Below, in pieces: positions 17,201-24,759 of a DNA stretch of 64,000 nucleotides (positions are counted from its first letter, which is position 1; each line of letters starts with the position of its first letter). This stretch comes from JAYPAN01 sp049597955 (lineage in GTDB: Bacteria; Pseudomonadota; Alphaproteobacteria; RS24): the NCBI GenBank assembly GCA_049597955.1, contig JBMYND010000006.1:56508-120507 (forward strand). Reading direction: 5' to 3'. A program made the translations under genes and the position numbers. A model generated the notes under the pieces. It had not been told where the DNA came from, did not search any database, and saw only the letters and a list, made by a program, of their open reading frames with translations.

Positions 17201-17336
17201 GTGTCTGCTTGATATAGGAACCGGTTACCACCACTTCCTCGACAGCCCCGTCCTGTGCCAGTGCCGAGGTCGATGCCATCAGCACCGCCGCGAGACCGAC
17301 CAGACCGGTTCGTCTAACCTGTCTTAAAATATCCAT
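14202..17336 (-). CDS. TonB-dependent receptor, large
   Basis: This 1044-residue outer-membrane receptor has a signal peptide (about 1-27, STSALA-QD). A TonB box-like segment VEEVVVTGSYIKQ and a plug domain follow, with NINLRGLGSGRNLVLLNGRR near 90 and VETLKDGAAATYGSDAISGV near 135. The barrel ends in MVKLGLKHSF. I start at the ATG at 17336, preceded by GGGAGGAC; the frame is open 64 codons further without a plausible start. The plug text matches the broad group of receptors abundant in Caulobacterales- and Sphingomonadales-like bacteria, with substrates from siderophores to glycans. A leader hairpin lies upstream, and the TonB2-type operon is next downstream on the same strand. Confidence 0.9.
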   Translation of the reverse strand: MDILRQVRRTGLVGLAAVLMASTSALAQDGAVEEVVVTGSYIKQTPGDAPLPVDVMNDQDLFDVGSPSITEMIKSMNTSSGTDGETNQFQSNGLEGTSNINLRGLGSGRNLVLLNGRRNVFHPYAIAEQAQLFVNTNNIPSIAIQRVETLKDGAAATYGSDAISGVVNFITRSDFEGLEVTASHKSIDGSDGDQDFGLIYGTSLNGGNTRIVASFGMNTRSQLMVKDRDWAIHERAENGNFTGYSSSPHPGSYVGVDANGLPIEATKYIDPDCANVVGYFPLHHFSNINVPAYLAYAGVGLLDTPLASGSGDPTAATGASAATNSSRCTYNYTYFDNLIEEEERTNAFVEFEHQLGDMTLSGELLMAETDVPNWYTSPTYPPQTDYDTDPRISRVVKSDHPGLVDMLAEFPDSALATYVNANCALGTDADCLYYRGRPFGASGPGETRGSRNYKTNRLVLALDGSRGDIDYTTSFTYSTSEGNNRSYDTITERWSAAIEGLGGPNCDRATGTPGAGDCYYYNPFTNAIQYGQQKYTSYTAGNPNPNYNADVANNTDVLIPWMTEPLGSKVDSELTVFDAVFTGPGFSDMVSWAAGIQLRSENYDIAPLATTDLNQYPCRTDAENTEFRNSGRTYSNAQGTDNCAGADGIFGGAGAADDYQGAGRYIFLAGTTPSSQSQDITALFGELAISPSDELDIQLSARYEDYGSSIGSSFDPKVAVRYQLADSITLRGSASTTFRGPTLNQLSGRGTSLSYVNALGTFKAVDTDGNPDLEPESANTFNVGAIFQMEDALRENDSIFASVDYWSFNFKDPIIKENFNSIVSNVFPGNVGSAAADYYNRITCGTGGCDGLSVATLSRINVKIINGPDIDTDGLDIAVKYGFDLFDGRAEISANATQVMSYDVAEGALPSALTQYGGDAVGRLNDDMSFLRPIVEWKAKLGARYALDRHVVNLVMNYTDSYKDSESIVGIPLVARMIEEHTTYDLHYNVDVSDMLNSDGSALYLSVYNIADEDPPMVRRDLSYDPYTHNPFGRMVKLGLKHSF

Positions 17337-17360
17337 TATTTCTAATGTCCTCCCTAAAAT

Positions 17361-17385
17361 GCGGGTCGGCGAAAAACCGACCTGC
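17361..17385 (-). promoter_or_regulatory. Leader hairpin upstream of receptor ribosome site
   Basis: GCGGGTCGG and CCGACCTGC form a 9-bp stem (one G-T pair) around a 7-base loop. On the minus strand it lies just before ATTTTAGGGAGGAC, the ribosome site of the receptor gene. It could stabilise the mRNA, act as an attenuator when followed by the short T run, or regulate translation. Confidence 0.45.
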
Positions 17386-17586
17386 ACAACTCTAGCTTTC
17401 AAAAATCTGATAACACAATTAGGGGTTGAGTATTTTTCGCGCCATTCCCATCGGTGTGATGCATTTTTGCAACAAAAATGCCATAAATCTTCATAAATCA
17501 TGGCATTATGCTGGTCAGCCATTGCCAAAATCGCGTCAATTCAGACCAGCACCCGCCATGAAGCGAGGAAAATGAGAGGAAACCGC

Positions 17587-18564
17587 ATGCGCGCCTTACA
17601 AGTTACCGATTTGCTGCCCGATTTTGCCGGTTGCCAACTGGCCGAAACCGCCATGCCGGAGATTGGCGCCAATGATGTGCTGGTTAAAATTCGCGCCGCC
17701 GCATTGGGCTTTCCCGATTTGCTGATGACGCATGGCGGCTACCAGCACAAGCCTGACTTGCCGTTTGTGCCGGGGGCAGAATTTGCCGGCGAGCTGGTCG
17801 CTTGCGGCGATGCGGTGCGCGGTTTTGCTGTCGGTGACCGCGTGGTGACCGGACGGCTTGGCGGCTTTGCCGAATATGCCGCCTGCCCGGCCGATATGGT
17901 GCGCCATGTGCCGGATAATATGAGCTATGCCGAAGCAGCGGCCACCGGTGCGGCTTATTTGACCGCCTATGTATCGCTGGTGCGGCGCGGCCATTTGCAG
18001 GCCGGTGAATGGCTGCTGGTGCATGGCGCAGCCGGCGGGGTTGGGCTGGCGGCGGTTGATTTGGCGCGGCATTTGGGTGCGAAAATCATTGTTACCGCCT
18101 CAAGCGCAGAAAAATTGGCCATTATCCAAGAAAAATACGCGCCAGAAGCCGCCTTAAACGTCAATGACGGCTTCCGGGAGCAGGTGAAGGAAATCACCGG
18201 CGGCGGGGCGGATGTGATTTATGACCCGGTGGGCGGCGATGTATTTGATGAAAGCGTGCGCTGCATTGCTTGGGGCGGGCGTTTGCTGGTGGTCGGCTTT
18301 GCTTCCGGGCGCATTCCCGCCATCACCGCCAATATGCCCTTGATAAAAGGGTTTTCCGTGGTTGGTGTGCGGGCCGGTGAGTTTGGCCGCAAAGACCCTG
18401 AAAAGGGGCGCGAAAACACCGAAGCCATATGGCGATTGGCGGCGCAAGGGGCGATAAGCCCGCATGTGCATGATATTGTGCCGCTTGCCGCTTGGCGCGA
18501 CGCATTTGAGGCGATGCGCGCGCGGCAAATTGTCGGGCGCATTGTCATTGACCCAAGCCGCTGA
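17587..18564 (+). CDS. NADPH:quinone oxidoreductase, zinc-free MDR family
   Basis: The 325-residue protein is of the medium-chain dehydrogenase/reductase type. It has the N-terminal GroES-like fold with PFVPGAEFAGELVACGDAV near 60-78 and a nucleotide-binding domain with GEWLLVHGAAGGVGLAAVDLA near 140. AAGGVG is the quinone oxidoreductase form of the Rossmann motif, and no catalytic zinc cysteines are seen. Such proteins reduce quinones or enones with NADPH. The start at 17587 follows AGAGGA; an upstream in-frame Met at 17500 gives an atypical N-terminus. It stands alone, divergent from the receptor and upstream of the ribosomal protein operon. The exact substrate is unknown. Confidence 0.85.
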   Translation: MRALQVTDLLPDFAGCQLAETAMPEIGANDVLVKIRAAALGFPDLLMTHGGYQHKPDLPFVPGAEFAGELVACGDAVRGFAVGDRVVTGRLGGFAEYAACPADMVRHVPDNMSYAEAAATGAAYLTAYVSLVRRGHLQAGEWLLVHGAAGGVGLAAVDLARHLGAKIIVTASSAEKLAIIQEKYAPEAALNVNDGFREQVKEITGGGADVIYDPVGGDVFDESVRCIAWGGRLLVVGFASGRIPAITANMPLIKGFSVVGVRAGEFGRKDPEKGRENTEAIWRLAAQGAISPHVHDIVPLAAWRDAFEAMRARQIVGRIVIDPSR

Positions 18565-18640
18565 AACAGCCGGTAAAACCCCCTGTCGCGCTGGCGCGCA
18601 AGGCCATTGAAAATTGCCCGGTTTTGCCCCCCATTTTCGC

Positions 18641-18668
18641 TTGACTTGGGGCTTTGCGGCGGTATATT
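18641..18668 (+). promoter_or_regulatory. Promoter of rplU-rpmA
   Basis: TTGACT (18641-18646) and TATATT (18663-18668) are spaced by 16 bases, a strong sigma70-type promoter. ATTCGCCGC is repeated twice at 18666-18674 and 18677-18685, and CGCCGC/GCGGCG (18680-18700) forms a leader hairpin close to the expected transcript start. Confidence 0.75.
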
Positions 18669-18754
18669 CGCCGCTCATTCGCCGCAGCTTGCTCGCGGCG
18701 GTTTTCACGCGGGGTTTGCCCGCCAGGAATGACCACCCGACAGGGATGAAGACA

Positions 18755-19141
18755 ATGTTTGCAGTTATCCGCACAGGCGGTAAACAATATAAAGTCAGCA
18801 AGGATGACATTATCACGGTTGAGCGCCTTGAGGCCAAAGCCGGTGAGAAAGTCACATTTGATGATGTTTTAATGCTGGGCGAGAACGGCAAAGAGCCGAA
18901 AATCGGCGAGCCGACAATATCCGGCGCCAGCGTGGTCGCTGAAGTGGTTGACCAAGGACGCGCCGACAAGGTGACGGTCATTAAATTCCGTCGCCGCAAA
19001 AATTATCACCGCACCAAAGGCCATAAGCAGCACCAGACGGTTTTGAAAATCACCGATATTGCTGCCAAAGCGGCCAAAAAGGCGGCAGCAAAAGCCGAAG
19101 CACCGGCAGAAGATGCGGCTGAAAGCGGCAGCGAGGAGTAA
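18755..19141 (+). CDS. rplU: 50S ribosomal protein L21
   Basis: The 128-residue protein starts MFAVIRTGGKQYKVSKDD, the classic L21 N-terminus. It continues through VVDQGRADKVTVIKFRRRKN and HRTKGHKQHQTVLKI, which bind 23S rRNA. The C-terminus is extended by an Ala/Lys/Glu-rich tail (about 25 residues), as often seen in Alphaproteobacteria. An ATG nine bases earlier (MKTMFAV) is possible, but MFAV is the usual start. rpmA follows after three bases, and both share the promoter at 18641-18668. Confidence 0.97.
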   Translation: MFAVIRTGGKQYKVSKDDIITVERLEAKAGEKVTFDDVLMLGENGKEPKIGEPTISGASVVAEVVDQGRADKVTVIKFRRRKNYHRTKGHKQHQTVLKITDIAAKAAKKAAAKAEAPAEDAAESGSEE

Positions 19142-19144
19142 GAG

Positions 19145-19414
19145 ATGGCACATAAAAAGGCAGGCGGTTCATCCCGTAACGGGCGCGACAGTGAAGGTCG
19201 CCGCCTCGGCGTCAAGAAATTCGGCGGCGAGCATGTGATTCCGGGCAATATTATTGTCCGCCAGCGCGGCACAAAATGGCACCCCGGCGACAATGTCGGT
19301 ATTGGCAAAGACCATACAATTTTTGCCACGGTGGAAGGCAATGTGCAATTTTCCGTCGCCCGCGGCGGACGCTCATTGGTTTCGGTAACGCCATTGGCCG
19401 ACGCGGCAGAATAG
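19145..19414 (+). CDS. rpmA: 50S ribosomal protein L27
   Basis: The 89-residue protein begins MAHKKAGGSSRNGRDSEGRR, the N-terminal tail that reaches the peptidyl transferase centre, followed by LGVKKFGGEHVIPGNIIVRQ. Full family length. It is cotranscribed with rplU and followed by a strong terminator. Confidence 0.98.
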   Translation: MAHKKAGGSSRNGRDSEGRRLGVKKFGGEHVIPGNIIVRQRGTKWHPGDNVGIGKDHTIFATVEGNVQFSVARGGRSLVSVTPLADAAE

Positions 19415-19454
19415 GCCGACACGCGGCCTGCAGCGAACGGGCCGATAAATATCA

Positions 19455-19483
19455 GGGAGATGGCCCGCCATCTCCCTTTTTTT
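19455..19483 (+). terminator. Rho-independent terminator after rpmA
   Basis: GGGAGATGG-CCCG-CCATCTCCC is a perfect 9-bp stem with a 4-base loop, followed by seven T residues. It separates the L21-L27 unit from obgE. Confidence 0.95.
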
Positions 19484-19585
19484 ATGCCGGCAGATAAAGC
19501 TGTTGGCAGGCAAATGGCGGATAGCTCTAGGCAGAGGCGCGCAAAGCCCGTAAATTAGCTTGGCGCATGAATGGGAAGCGAAGGC

Positions 19586-20659
19586 ATGAAATTTCTTGAC
19601 CAAGCGAAAGTCTATATACGCTCCGGCGATGGCGGCGGCGGGTCGGTCAGTTTCCGGCGTGAGAAATATGTCGAATTTGGCGGCCCGGATGGCGGCGATG
19701 GCGGGCGCGGCGGCGATGTGATTGCCGAATGTGTCGATGGGCTGAACACGCTGATTGACTATCGCTACCGCCAGCATTTCAAAGCCGGCACAGGCGTGCA
19801 TGGCATGGGGCGCAATCGCAGCGGGGCCGATGGCCACGACGCCATATTGAAATTGCCGGTCGGCACGCAAATTTTTGCCGAAGACAATGAAACCCTGCTT
19901 GGCGATTTAACCGAAATTGGCCAGCGCGTGGTTCTGGCCAAGGGCGGCAATGGCGGGTTTGGCAATGCCCGTTTCAAAGGCCCGGTCAATCGCGCGCCGC
20001 GCCATGCCAATCCCGGTCTGGAAGGGCGCGAGGCATGGGTCTGGCTGCGGTTAAAGCTGATTGCCGATATTGGACTGCTTGGCATGCCCAATGCCGGTAA
20101 ATCAACCTTGCTGTCGAAACTGAGCCGGGCGCGACCCAAAATTGCCGATTATCCCTTTACCACTTTGCACCCCAATCTCGGCGTGGTTGGCAGTCGTGGG
20201 CGCGAATTTGTTATGGCTGATATTCCCGGCCTGATTGAAGGCGCCAGCGACGGGGCCGGGCTGGGCCACCGGTTTCTGGGTCATGTCGAACGCTGCGCCG
20301 CGCTTTTGCACTTGGTTGATGCGACACAGCAAGATGTGGTCAACGCCTATCAGACCATCCGCGCCGAGCTGGTCGCCTATGATGCGGGCATGGCCGCCAA
20401 GCCTGAATTTATTGCCCTGACCAAGGCCGATGCGCTTTCTGCTGACGCATTGGCTGAACAGCTCAGCGCCCTTGCCGCGATTTGCGACACGCGCCCTATG
20501 GTGATTTCCGCCGTCAGCGGTGCCGGTCTGGCCGAAATGCAGGACGCTTTGCTGGCCTATATTGATGCGGCGCGCAATGGCGAGCAAGCCGCCAATGTGA
20601 GCGGCACAGGCGATAATCAAATCGGATGGCATCCTTTGGCCAAATCCGGCGGGGACTGA
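19586..20659 (+). CDS. obgE: GTPase Obg, ribosome assembly
   Basis: The 357-residue protein has the glycine-rich Obg fold (MKFLDQAKVY, GDGGGGSVSFRREK, GGPDGGDGGRGGDV; about 1-158). The G domain follows with G1 GMPNAGKSTLL near 167, G2 FTTLHPNLG, G3 DIPGLIEGASDGAGLG and G4-like TKAD. Obg supports 50S subunit maturation and stress control. The start MKFLDQ is the family start; an in-frame ATG 15 bases earlier is less likely. It opens the run that continues into proB four bases later. Confidence 0.97.
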   Translation: MKFLDQAKVYIRSGDGGGGSVSFRREKYVEFGGPDGGDGGRGGDVIAECVDGLNTLIDYRYRQHFKAGTGVHGMGRNRSGADGHDAILKLPVGTQIFAEDNETLLGDLTEIGQRVVLAKGGNGGFGNARFKGPVNRAPRHANPGLEGREAWVWLRLKLIADIGLLGMPNAGKSTLLSKLSRARPKIADYPFTTLHPNLGVVGSRGREFVMADIPGLIEGASDGAGLGHRFLGHVERCAALLHLVDATQQDVVNAYQTIRAELVAYDAGMAAKPEFIALTKADALSADALAEQLSALAAICDTRPMVISAVSGAGLAEMQDALLAYIDAARNGEQAANVSGTGDNQIGWHPLAKSGGD

Positions 20660-20663
20660 GCAG

Positions 20664-21797
20664 ATGCATAAGGAAATTACTGAAGCCCGCCTGATTGTCA
20701 TTAAAATCGGCTCATCCTTGCTGATTGACAAAAATCGGTTGCATATGGGGTGGCTGGCCGCCATGGCGCAAGATATCGCCGCCTTGCGCGCCAATGGCGC
20801 GCGGGTGGTGGTGGTGTCGTCCGGCGCGGTCGGGCTGGGCGCGGGACAATTGGGTCTGGCGCGCGCCACCATGACGCTGGAACAAAGCCAAGCCGCCGCC
20901 GCAATCGGCCAAATCGCTTTGGCGCGCGGCTGGCAAGAAGCCTTGGCCGGGCTGGATATACCGATTGCCCAAATCTTGCTGACCATTGAAGACACAGAGC
21001 AGAGACGGCGTTATCTCAATGCCCGCAACACCATTCACGCGCTGCTCGATTTGGGTGCCGTGCCAATTATCAATGAAAATGACACAGTGGCGACGCAAGA
21101 ATTACGCTATGGCGATAATGACCGGCTGGCGGCGCGTGTCGCCGGAATGGTATCGGCTGATTGCCTGTTGCTGCTGTCCGATATTGACGGCTTTTACACC
21201 AGCAATCCCGACACGGACACGCAAGGCGCGGCGGAGCTGATTGAGCAAGTCAGCGAAATGACCCCGCAATTGCGCGCCATGGCCGGTGGCACGGGCAGCA
21301 GCTATGGCTCCGGCGGCATGGTGACCAAACTTGAAGCCGCCGATATTGCCATGCGCGCCGGCTGTCACATGGTATTGACCACGGGGCGGCCTCTGCGTCC
21401 GCTGCAAGCCCTCCAAAATGGCGGGCGCTCAACCCTGTTTCGCGCCGCCGACAATCCCTATGGCGCGCGCAAAAATTGGATTGCCGGCAGTCTGCAACCT
21501 TCCGGCAGCCTGCATATTGATGCCGGTGCGCTGGATGCGCTGCATCAGGGCAAATCGCTTTTGCCGGTCGGCATTAAATCGGTTGAGGGCCAATTTGAGC
21601 GCGGTGATTGTGTGCATATTATCGGGCCGGATGGCGCAATGATTGGGCGCGGGCTGAGCGCCTATGCCAGCGCCGATGCGCTGCTTATTATCGGGCGGCC
21701 AAGCGGCGAAATCAGCGATGTTCTCGGCTTTCAGGGACGCGCCGAAATGGTGCATCGCGACGACCTTGTTATGCAAATCGGCGAAAACCCGTTATAA
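20664..21797 (+). CDS. proB: Glutamate 5-kinase
   Basis: The 377-residue enzyme phosphorylates glutamate, the first step of proline synthesis. The amino acid kinase domain (about 1-260) shows VIKIGSSLL, VVVSSGAVGLGAG, PIINENDTV, LLLLSDIDGFYTSNP and GTGSSYGSGGMVTKLEAA. A C-terminal PUA domain (about 285-370) contains ARKNWIAGSL and VEGQFERGDCV. It lies directly after obgE and 40 bases before proA, the next enzyme of the pathway. Confidence 0.97.
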   Translation: MHKEITEARLIVIKIGSSLLIDKNRLHMGWLAAMAQDIAALRANGARVVVVSSGAVGLGAGQLGLARATMTLEQSQAAAAIGQIALARGWQEALAGLDIPIAQILLTIEDTEQRRRYLNARNTIHALLDLGAVPIINENDTVATQELRYGDNDRLAARVAGMVSADCLLLLSDIDGFYTSNPDTDTQGAAELIEQVSEMTPQLRAMAGGTGSSYGSGGMVTKLEAADIAMRAGCHMVLTTGRPLRPLQALQNGGRSTLFRAADNPYGARKNWIAGSLQPSGSLHIDAGALDALHQGKSLLPVGIKSVEGQFERGDCVHIIGPDGAMIGRGLSAYASADALLIIGRPSGEISDVLGFQGRAEMVHRDDLVMQIGENPL

Positions 21798-21837
21798 ACT
21801 TATGAGCCGGGACGCGCCGCAAACAGGAGACACAAAC

Positions 21838-23106
21838 ATGTCCGACAAGCTGACAGAAATTATGAACGCGCTGGGCGCCAATGCGCGCCGCGCCGCACGC
21901 ACGCTGGGTGTGGCGTCAACCGCGCTGAAAAATCAGGCTTTGCAGGCCGCTGCCGATGAATTGCGCAAAGACAGCACAGCGATTTTGCAAGCCAATCAGG
22001 AAGATTTGAAGCTGGCCGAGGCTGAGGGCGTCAACAAGGCGCGGCTTGACCGCATCATGCTTGATGAGGCGCGCCTTGAAGGCATTGCCAAGGCGCTTGA
22101 AGCGATTATTGCCCTGCCCGATCCGGTCGGCGAAAGCATGGCGCGCTGGCAAGTGCCAAGCGGGTTGGATATTGACCGCGTGCGTGTGCCTTTGGGGGTG
22201 ATTGGCGTGATTTATGAAAGCCGCCCCAATGTTACCGCCGATGCGGCGGGGCTGTGCCTGAAATCGGGCAATGCGGTTATTTTGCGCGGCAGTTCGGAAA
22301 TCCAAAATTCGGCAAAGCTGATACATGGCTGTTTTGCCCGCGCGCTGGAAAGCGTTGGGCTTGACCGCGATTGCGTCCAAATTGTGCCGAGTGCCGACCG
22401 CGCCGCTGTTGGCCTGATGCTGGCCGGTTTGGACGGGGCGATTGATGTGATTGTGCCGCGCGGCGGCAAAGGTCTGGTCGGGCGTGTGCAGGATGAAGCG
22501 CGCGTGCCGGTGTTTGCCCATCTTGACGGCGTCTGCCATGTCTATGTGCATGATGCGGCTGATTTGGACATGGCCAAGCAGGTTTTGGTCAATGCCAAAA
22601 TGCGCCGCACCGGTATTTGCGGGGCCGCCGAAACCTTACTGGTCGATGCCGCTTGCGCCGACAGCCATTTGGCCCCGCTGATTGGCGCATTGATTGACGC
22701 CGATTGCGCCGTGCGCGGCGATGCTGCTGCTTGCGCCGCCGATGCGCGGGTGACACAAGCGCAGGAAGATGATTGGTATGAGGAATATCTCGACGCCATT
22801 ATCGCCGTGCGTGTGGTGCCGGATATAGAGGCCGCCATGGCGCATATCACCCAATATGGCTCCGGCCATACAGAAGCGATTGTGACCGGCGATGCTGAAG
22901 CGGCGGAGACTTTTCTCAATAATGTGGACAGTGCGATTGTCATGCATAATGCCTCGACGCAATTTGCCGATGGCGGTGAATTTGGCATGGGCGCGGAAAT
23001 CGGCATTGCCACCGGGCGGTTTCACGCGCGCGGGCCGGTCGGGTTGGAGCAATTGACCAGTTTCAAATATAAAGTGCGCGGCCATGGTGAAACGCGCCCC
23101 AAATAG
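21838..23106 (+). CDS. proA: Gamma-glutamyl phosphate reductase
   Basis: The 422-residue NADPH-dependent enzyme converts glutamyl-5-phosphate to the semialdehyde. Family text includes VPLGVIGVIYESRPNVTADA near 120 and SGNAVILRGSSE. The catalytic Cys is in RRTGICGAAETLL near 255, and FGMGAEIGIATGRFHARGPV is near the C-terminus. The start at 21838 follows AGGAGA seven bases upstream; the longer open frame into proB is not used. nadD follows after five bases. Confidence 0.97.
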   Translation: MSDKLTEIMNALGANARRAARTLGVASTALKNQALQAAADELRKDSTAILQANQEDLKLAEAEGVNKARLDRIMLDEARLEGIAKALEAIIALPDPVGESMARWQVPSGLDIDRVRVPLGVIGVIYESRPNVTADAAGLCLKSGNAVILRGSSEIQNSAKLIHGCFARALESVGLDRDCVQIVPSADRAAVGLMLAGLDGAIDVIVPRGGKGLVGRVQDEARVPVFAHLDGVCHVYVHDAADLDMAKQVLVNAKMRRTGICGAAETLLVDAACADSHLAPLIGALIDADCAVRGDAAACAADARVTQAQEDDWYEEYLDAIIAVRVVPDIEAAMAHITQYGSGHTEAIVTGDAEAAETFLNNVDSAIVMHNASTQFADGGEFGMGAEIGIATGRFHARGPVGLEQLTSFKYKVRGHGETRPK

Positions 23107-23111
23107 CCAAG

Positions 23112-23720
23112 ATGAGTCAGCATGTCAGACATTATCCGCGCGGCCTGACCATTGGTCTGTTTGGCGGCAGTTTCGACCCGCCCCATGACGGCCATCGGCA
23201 AGTCTCACTGGCGGCGCTGAAGGCGCTCGGCCTTGATTATGTCTGGTGGCTGGTCAGCCCGCAAAACCCGCTCAAAACGCGCGCGCCCGACACAATGGCT
23301 GGCCGGCTGGCGGCGGCGCGAAAACTGGCCGCGCATCCGCATATCCATGTTTCCGACCCGGAAACCGCGCTTGGCACGCGCTATGCCATAGACACGGTGC
23401 GCGCCTTGAAAGCACGCAATCCCGGCGTCCATTTTATCTGGCTGATGGGGGCTGATAATTTTGCAAGCCTGCACCATTGGCGCGACTGGCAAGGCTTGAT
23501 GGCGGAAGTGCCAATAGCGGTTTATCCGCGCCCCGGCCATACGCTGCGCGCCATGACCGGCATGGCGGCCATACGCTTTGCCCAATATCGCCACGCCACG
23601 CAAATGGCAGGCGCTTTCAAACATTTCCGCGCGCCGGGCTGGGTTTTGCTGCAAGGCCGGTTGAACCCTGCCTCATCAACCGCCCTGCGACACAATCGAG
23701 ACAGGCAAAAAGCCGATTGA
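23112..23720 (+). CDS. nadD: Nicotinate-nucleotide adenylyltransferase
   Basis: The 202-residue nucleotidyltransferase makes deamido-NAD from nicotinate mononucleotide and ATP. It has GLFGGSFDPPHDGH at about 15-28 (the HxGH-type motif), WWLVSPQNPLK, IWLMGADNFASLHHWRDW near 115 and the C-terminal SSTALR motif near 188. nadD-rsfS-rlmH is a conserved order in Proteobacteria. Confidence 0.95.
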   Translation: MSQHVRHYPRGLTIGLFGGSFDPPHDGHRQVSLAALKALGLDYVWWLVSPQNPLKTRAPDTMAGRLAAARKLAAHPHIHVSDPETALGTRYAIDTVRALKARNPGVHFIWLMGADNFASLHHWRDWQGLMAEVPIAVYPRPGHTLRAMTGMAAIRFAQYRHATQMAGAFKHFRAPGWVLLQGRLNPASSTALRHNRDRQKAD

Positions 23721-23818
23721 AATATGTAACAAAGCAGGGTTACACTCAGCCTCAAGGGTCGGATGACCTTTACGCTTTGTCTTTATGCTTTGTCTTTGGA
23801 CAGAAATGGGGAAACGCT

Positions 23819-24256
23819 CTGAGCGACAAAACGCCATTGGCACAATCACAGAGACCCGATCAGTGGGACGGCTCTCTGCATAATTTGGTTCTGGACAGCC
23901 TTGATGATGATTTGGCGCAGGACATCACATCAATTGACCTGAGCGGCAAATCGGCGATTGCCGACCATATGGTGATTGCGACTGGACGCTCGCAACGCCA
24001 TGTTGGTGCGCTGGCCGACCATTTGCTGCGCAAATTGAAAGCGGTCGGGTGCAAAAATGTCCGCACGGAAGGACAAAATGCCTGCGATTGGGTGTTGGTT
24101 GACGCCGGCGATGTGGTGGTTCACATTTTCCGCGCCGAAGTGCGCGCCTTTTACGGGCTTGAAAAAATGTGGGGCTCTGAATTGCCGGAAGAAACCGCCC
24201 TGTCGCATGAGGCCGACACAAATGACAGGACGGGTCAGGCCGGACTGGGCGCATAG
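23819..24256 (+). CDS. rsfS: Ribosomal silencing factor RsfS, apparent CTG start
   Basis: The RsfS domain runs from LHNLVLDSLDDDLAQDI to EETALS, with ADHMVIATGRSQRHVGALAD, DWVLVDAGDVVVHIF and FYGLEKMW all typical. The protein binds L14 and prevents subunit joining under starvation. The frame has no ATG or GTG before the domain. CTG at 23819 gives an N-terminus (M)SDKTPLAQ of the usual length (145 residues) with GGGGAAA upstream. TTG at 23777 is the alternative. A rare start codon would keep expression low; a sequence error is the other explanation. rlmH follows after 15 bases. Confidence 0.85.
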   Translation: MSDKTPLAQSQRPDQWDGSLHNLVLDSLDDDLAQDITSIDLSGKSAIADHMVIATGRSQRHVGALADHLLRKLKAVGCKNVRTEGQNACDWVLVDAGDVVVHIFRAEVRAFYGLEKMWGSELPEETALSHEADTNDRTGQAGLGA

Positions 24257-24271
24257 GGCGGCGACGCCGAT

Positions 24272-24757
24272 ATGCTGCTGAAAATTGTCGCCATAGGGCA
24301 GATGCGCGGCACAGCGGAAGCCGATTTATTTGACACTTATCGCAGCCGCGCCGCAGCCGCCGGCCGGGCGATTGGCCTTGGCGGCCCTGAACTCATTGAA
24401 TTGCGCGACCGCAATAAATCTGCCGGTGACGCCCGACAAGCACAGGAAAATGACTTGCTGACCCGCACCAAAGAACAGCAGGAAGGTATCGCCATTATGC
24501 TGGATGAACGCGGCAAAAACCTGACCAGCCGCGCCTTTGCCGAAAAGCTGGGCGGCTGGCGCGATAATGGCGCTGCCCAAGCGACATTTTATTTGGGCGG
24601 CGCGGACGGGTTGACGCCGGATTTGCGCGCACAGGGCGATTTGCTTTTATCGTTGGGGGCGATGACATGGCCGCATATGCTGGCACGGGTGATGCTGGCT
24701 GAGCAGATTTGGCGCGCCGTCTCCATTCTCTCAAACCACCCTTATCATCGGGATTGA
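24272..24757 (+). CDS. rlmH: 23S rRNA pseudouridine-1915 N3-methyltransferase RlmH
   Basis: The 161-residue SPOUT methyltransferase has the knotted SAM site FYLGGADGLTPDL near 105-117, then LSLGAMTWPHMLARVMLAEQ and the C-terminal HPYHRD. It methylates position 1915 in helix 69 of 23S rRNA. The length is normal for the family. The next gene starts two bases after the stop codon. Confidence 0.96.
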   Translation: MLLKIVAIGQMRGTAEADLFDTYRSRAAAAGRAIGLGGPELIELRDRNKSAGDARQAQENDLLTRTKEQQEGIAIMLDERGKNLTSRAFAEKLGGWRDNGAAQATFYLGGADGLTPDLRAQGDLLLSLGAMTWPHMLARVMLAEQIWRAVSILSNHPYHRD

Positions 24758-24759
24758 CC

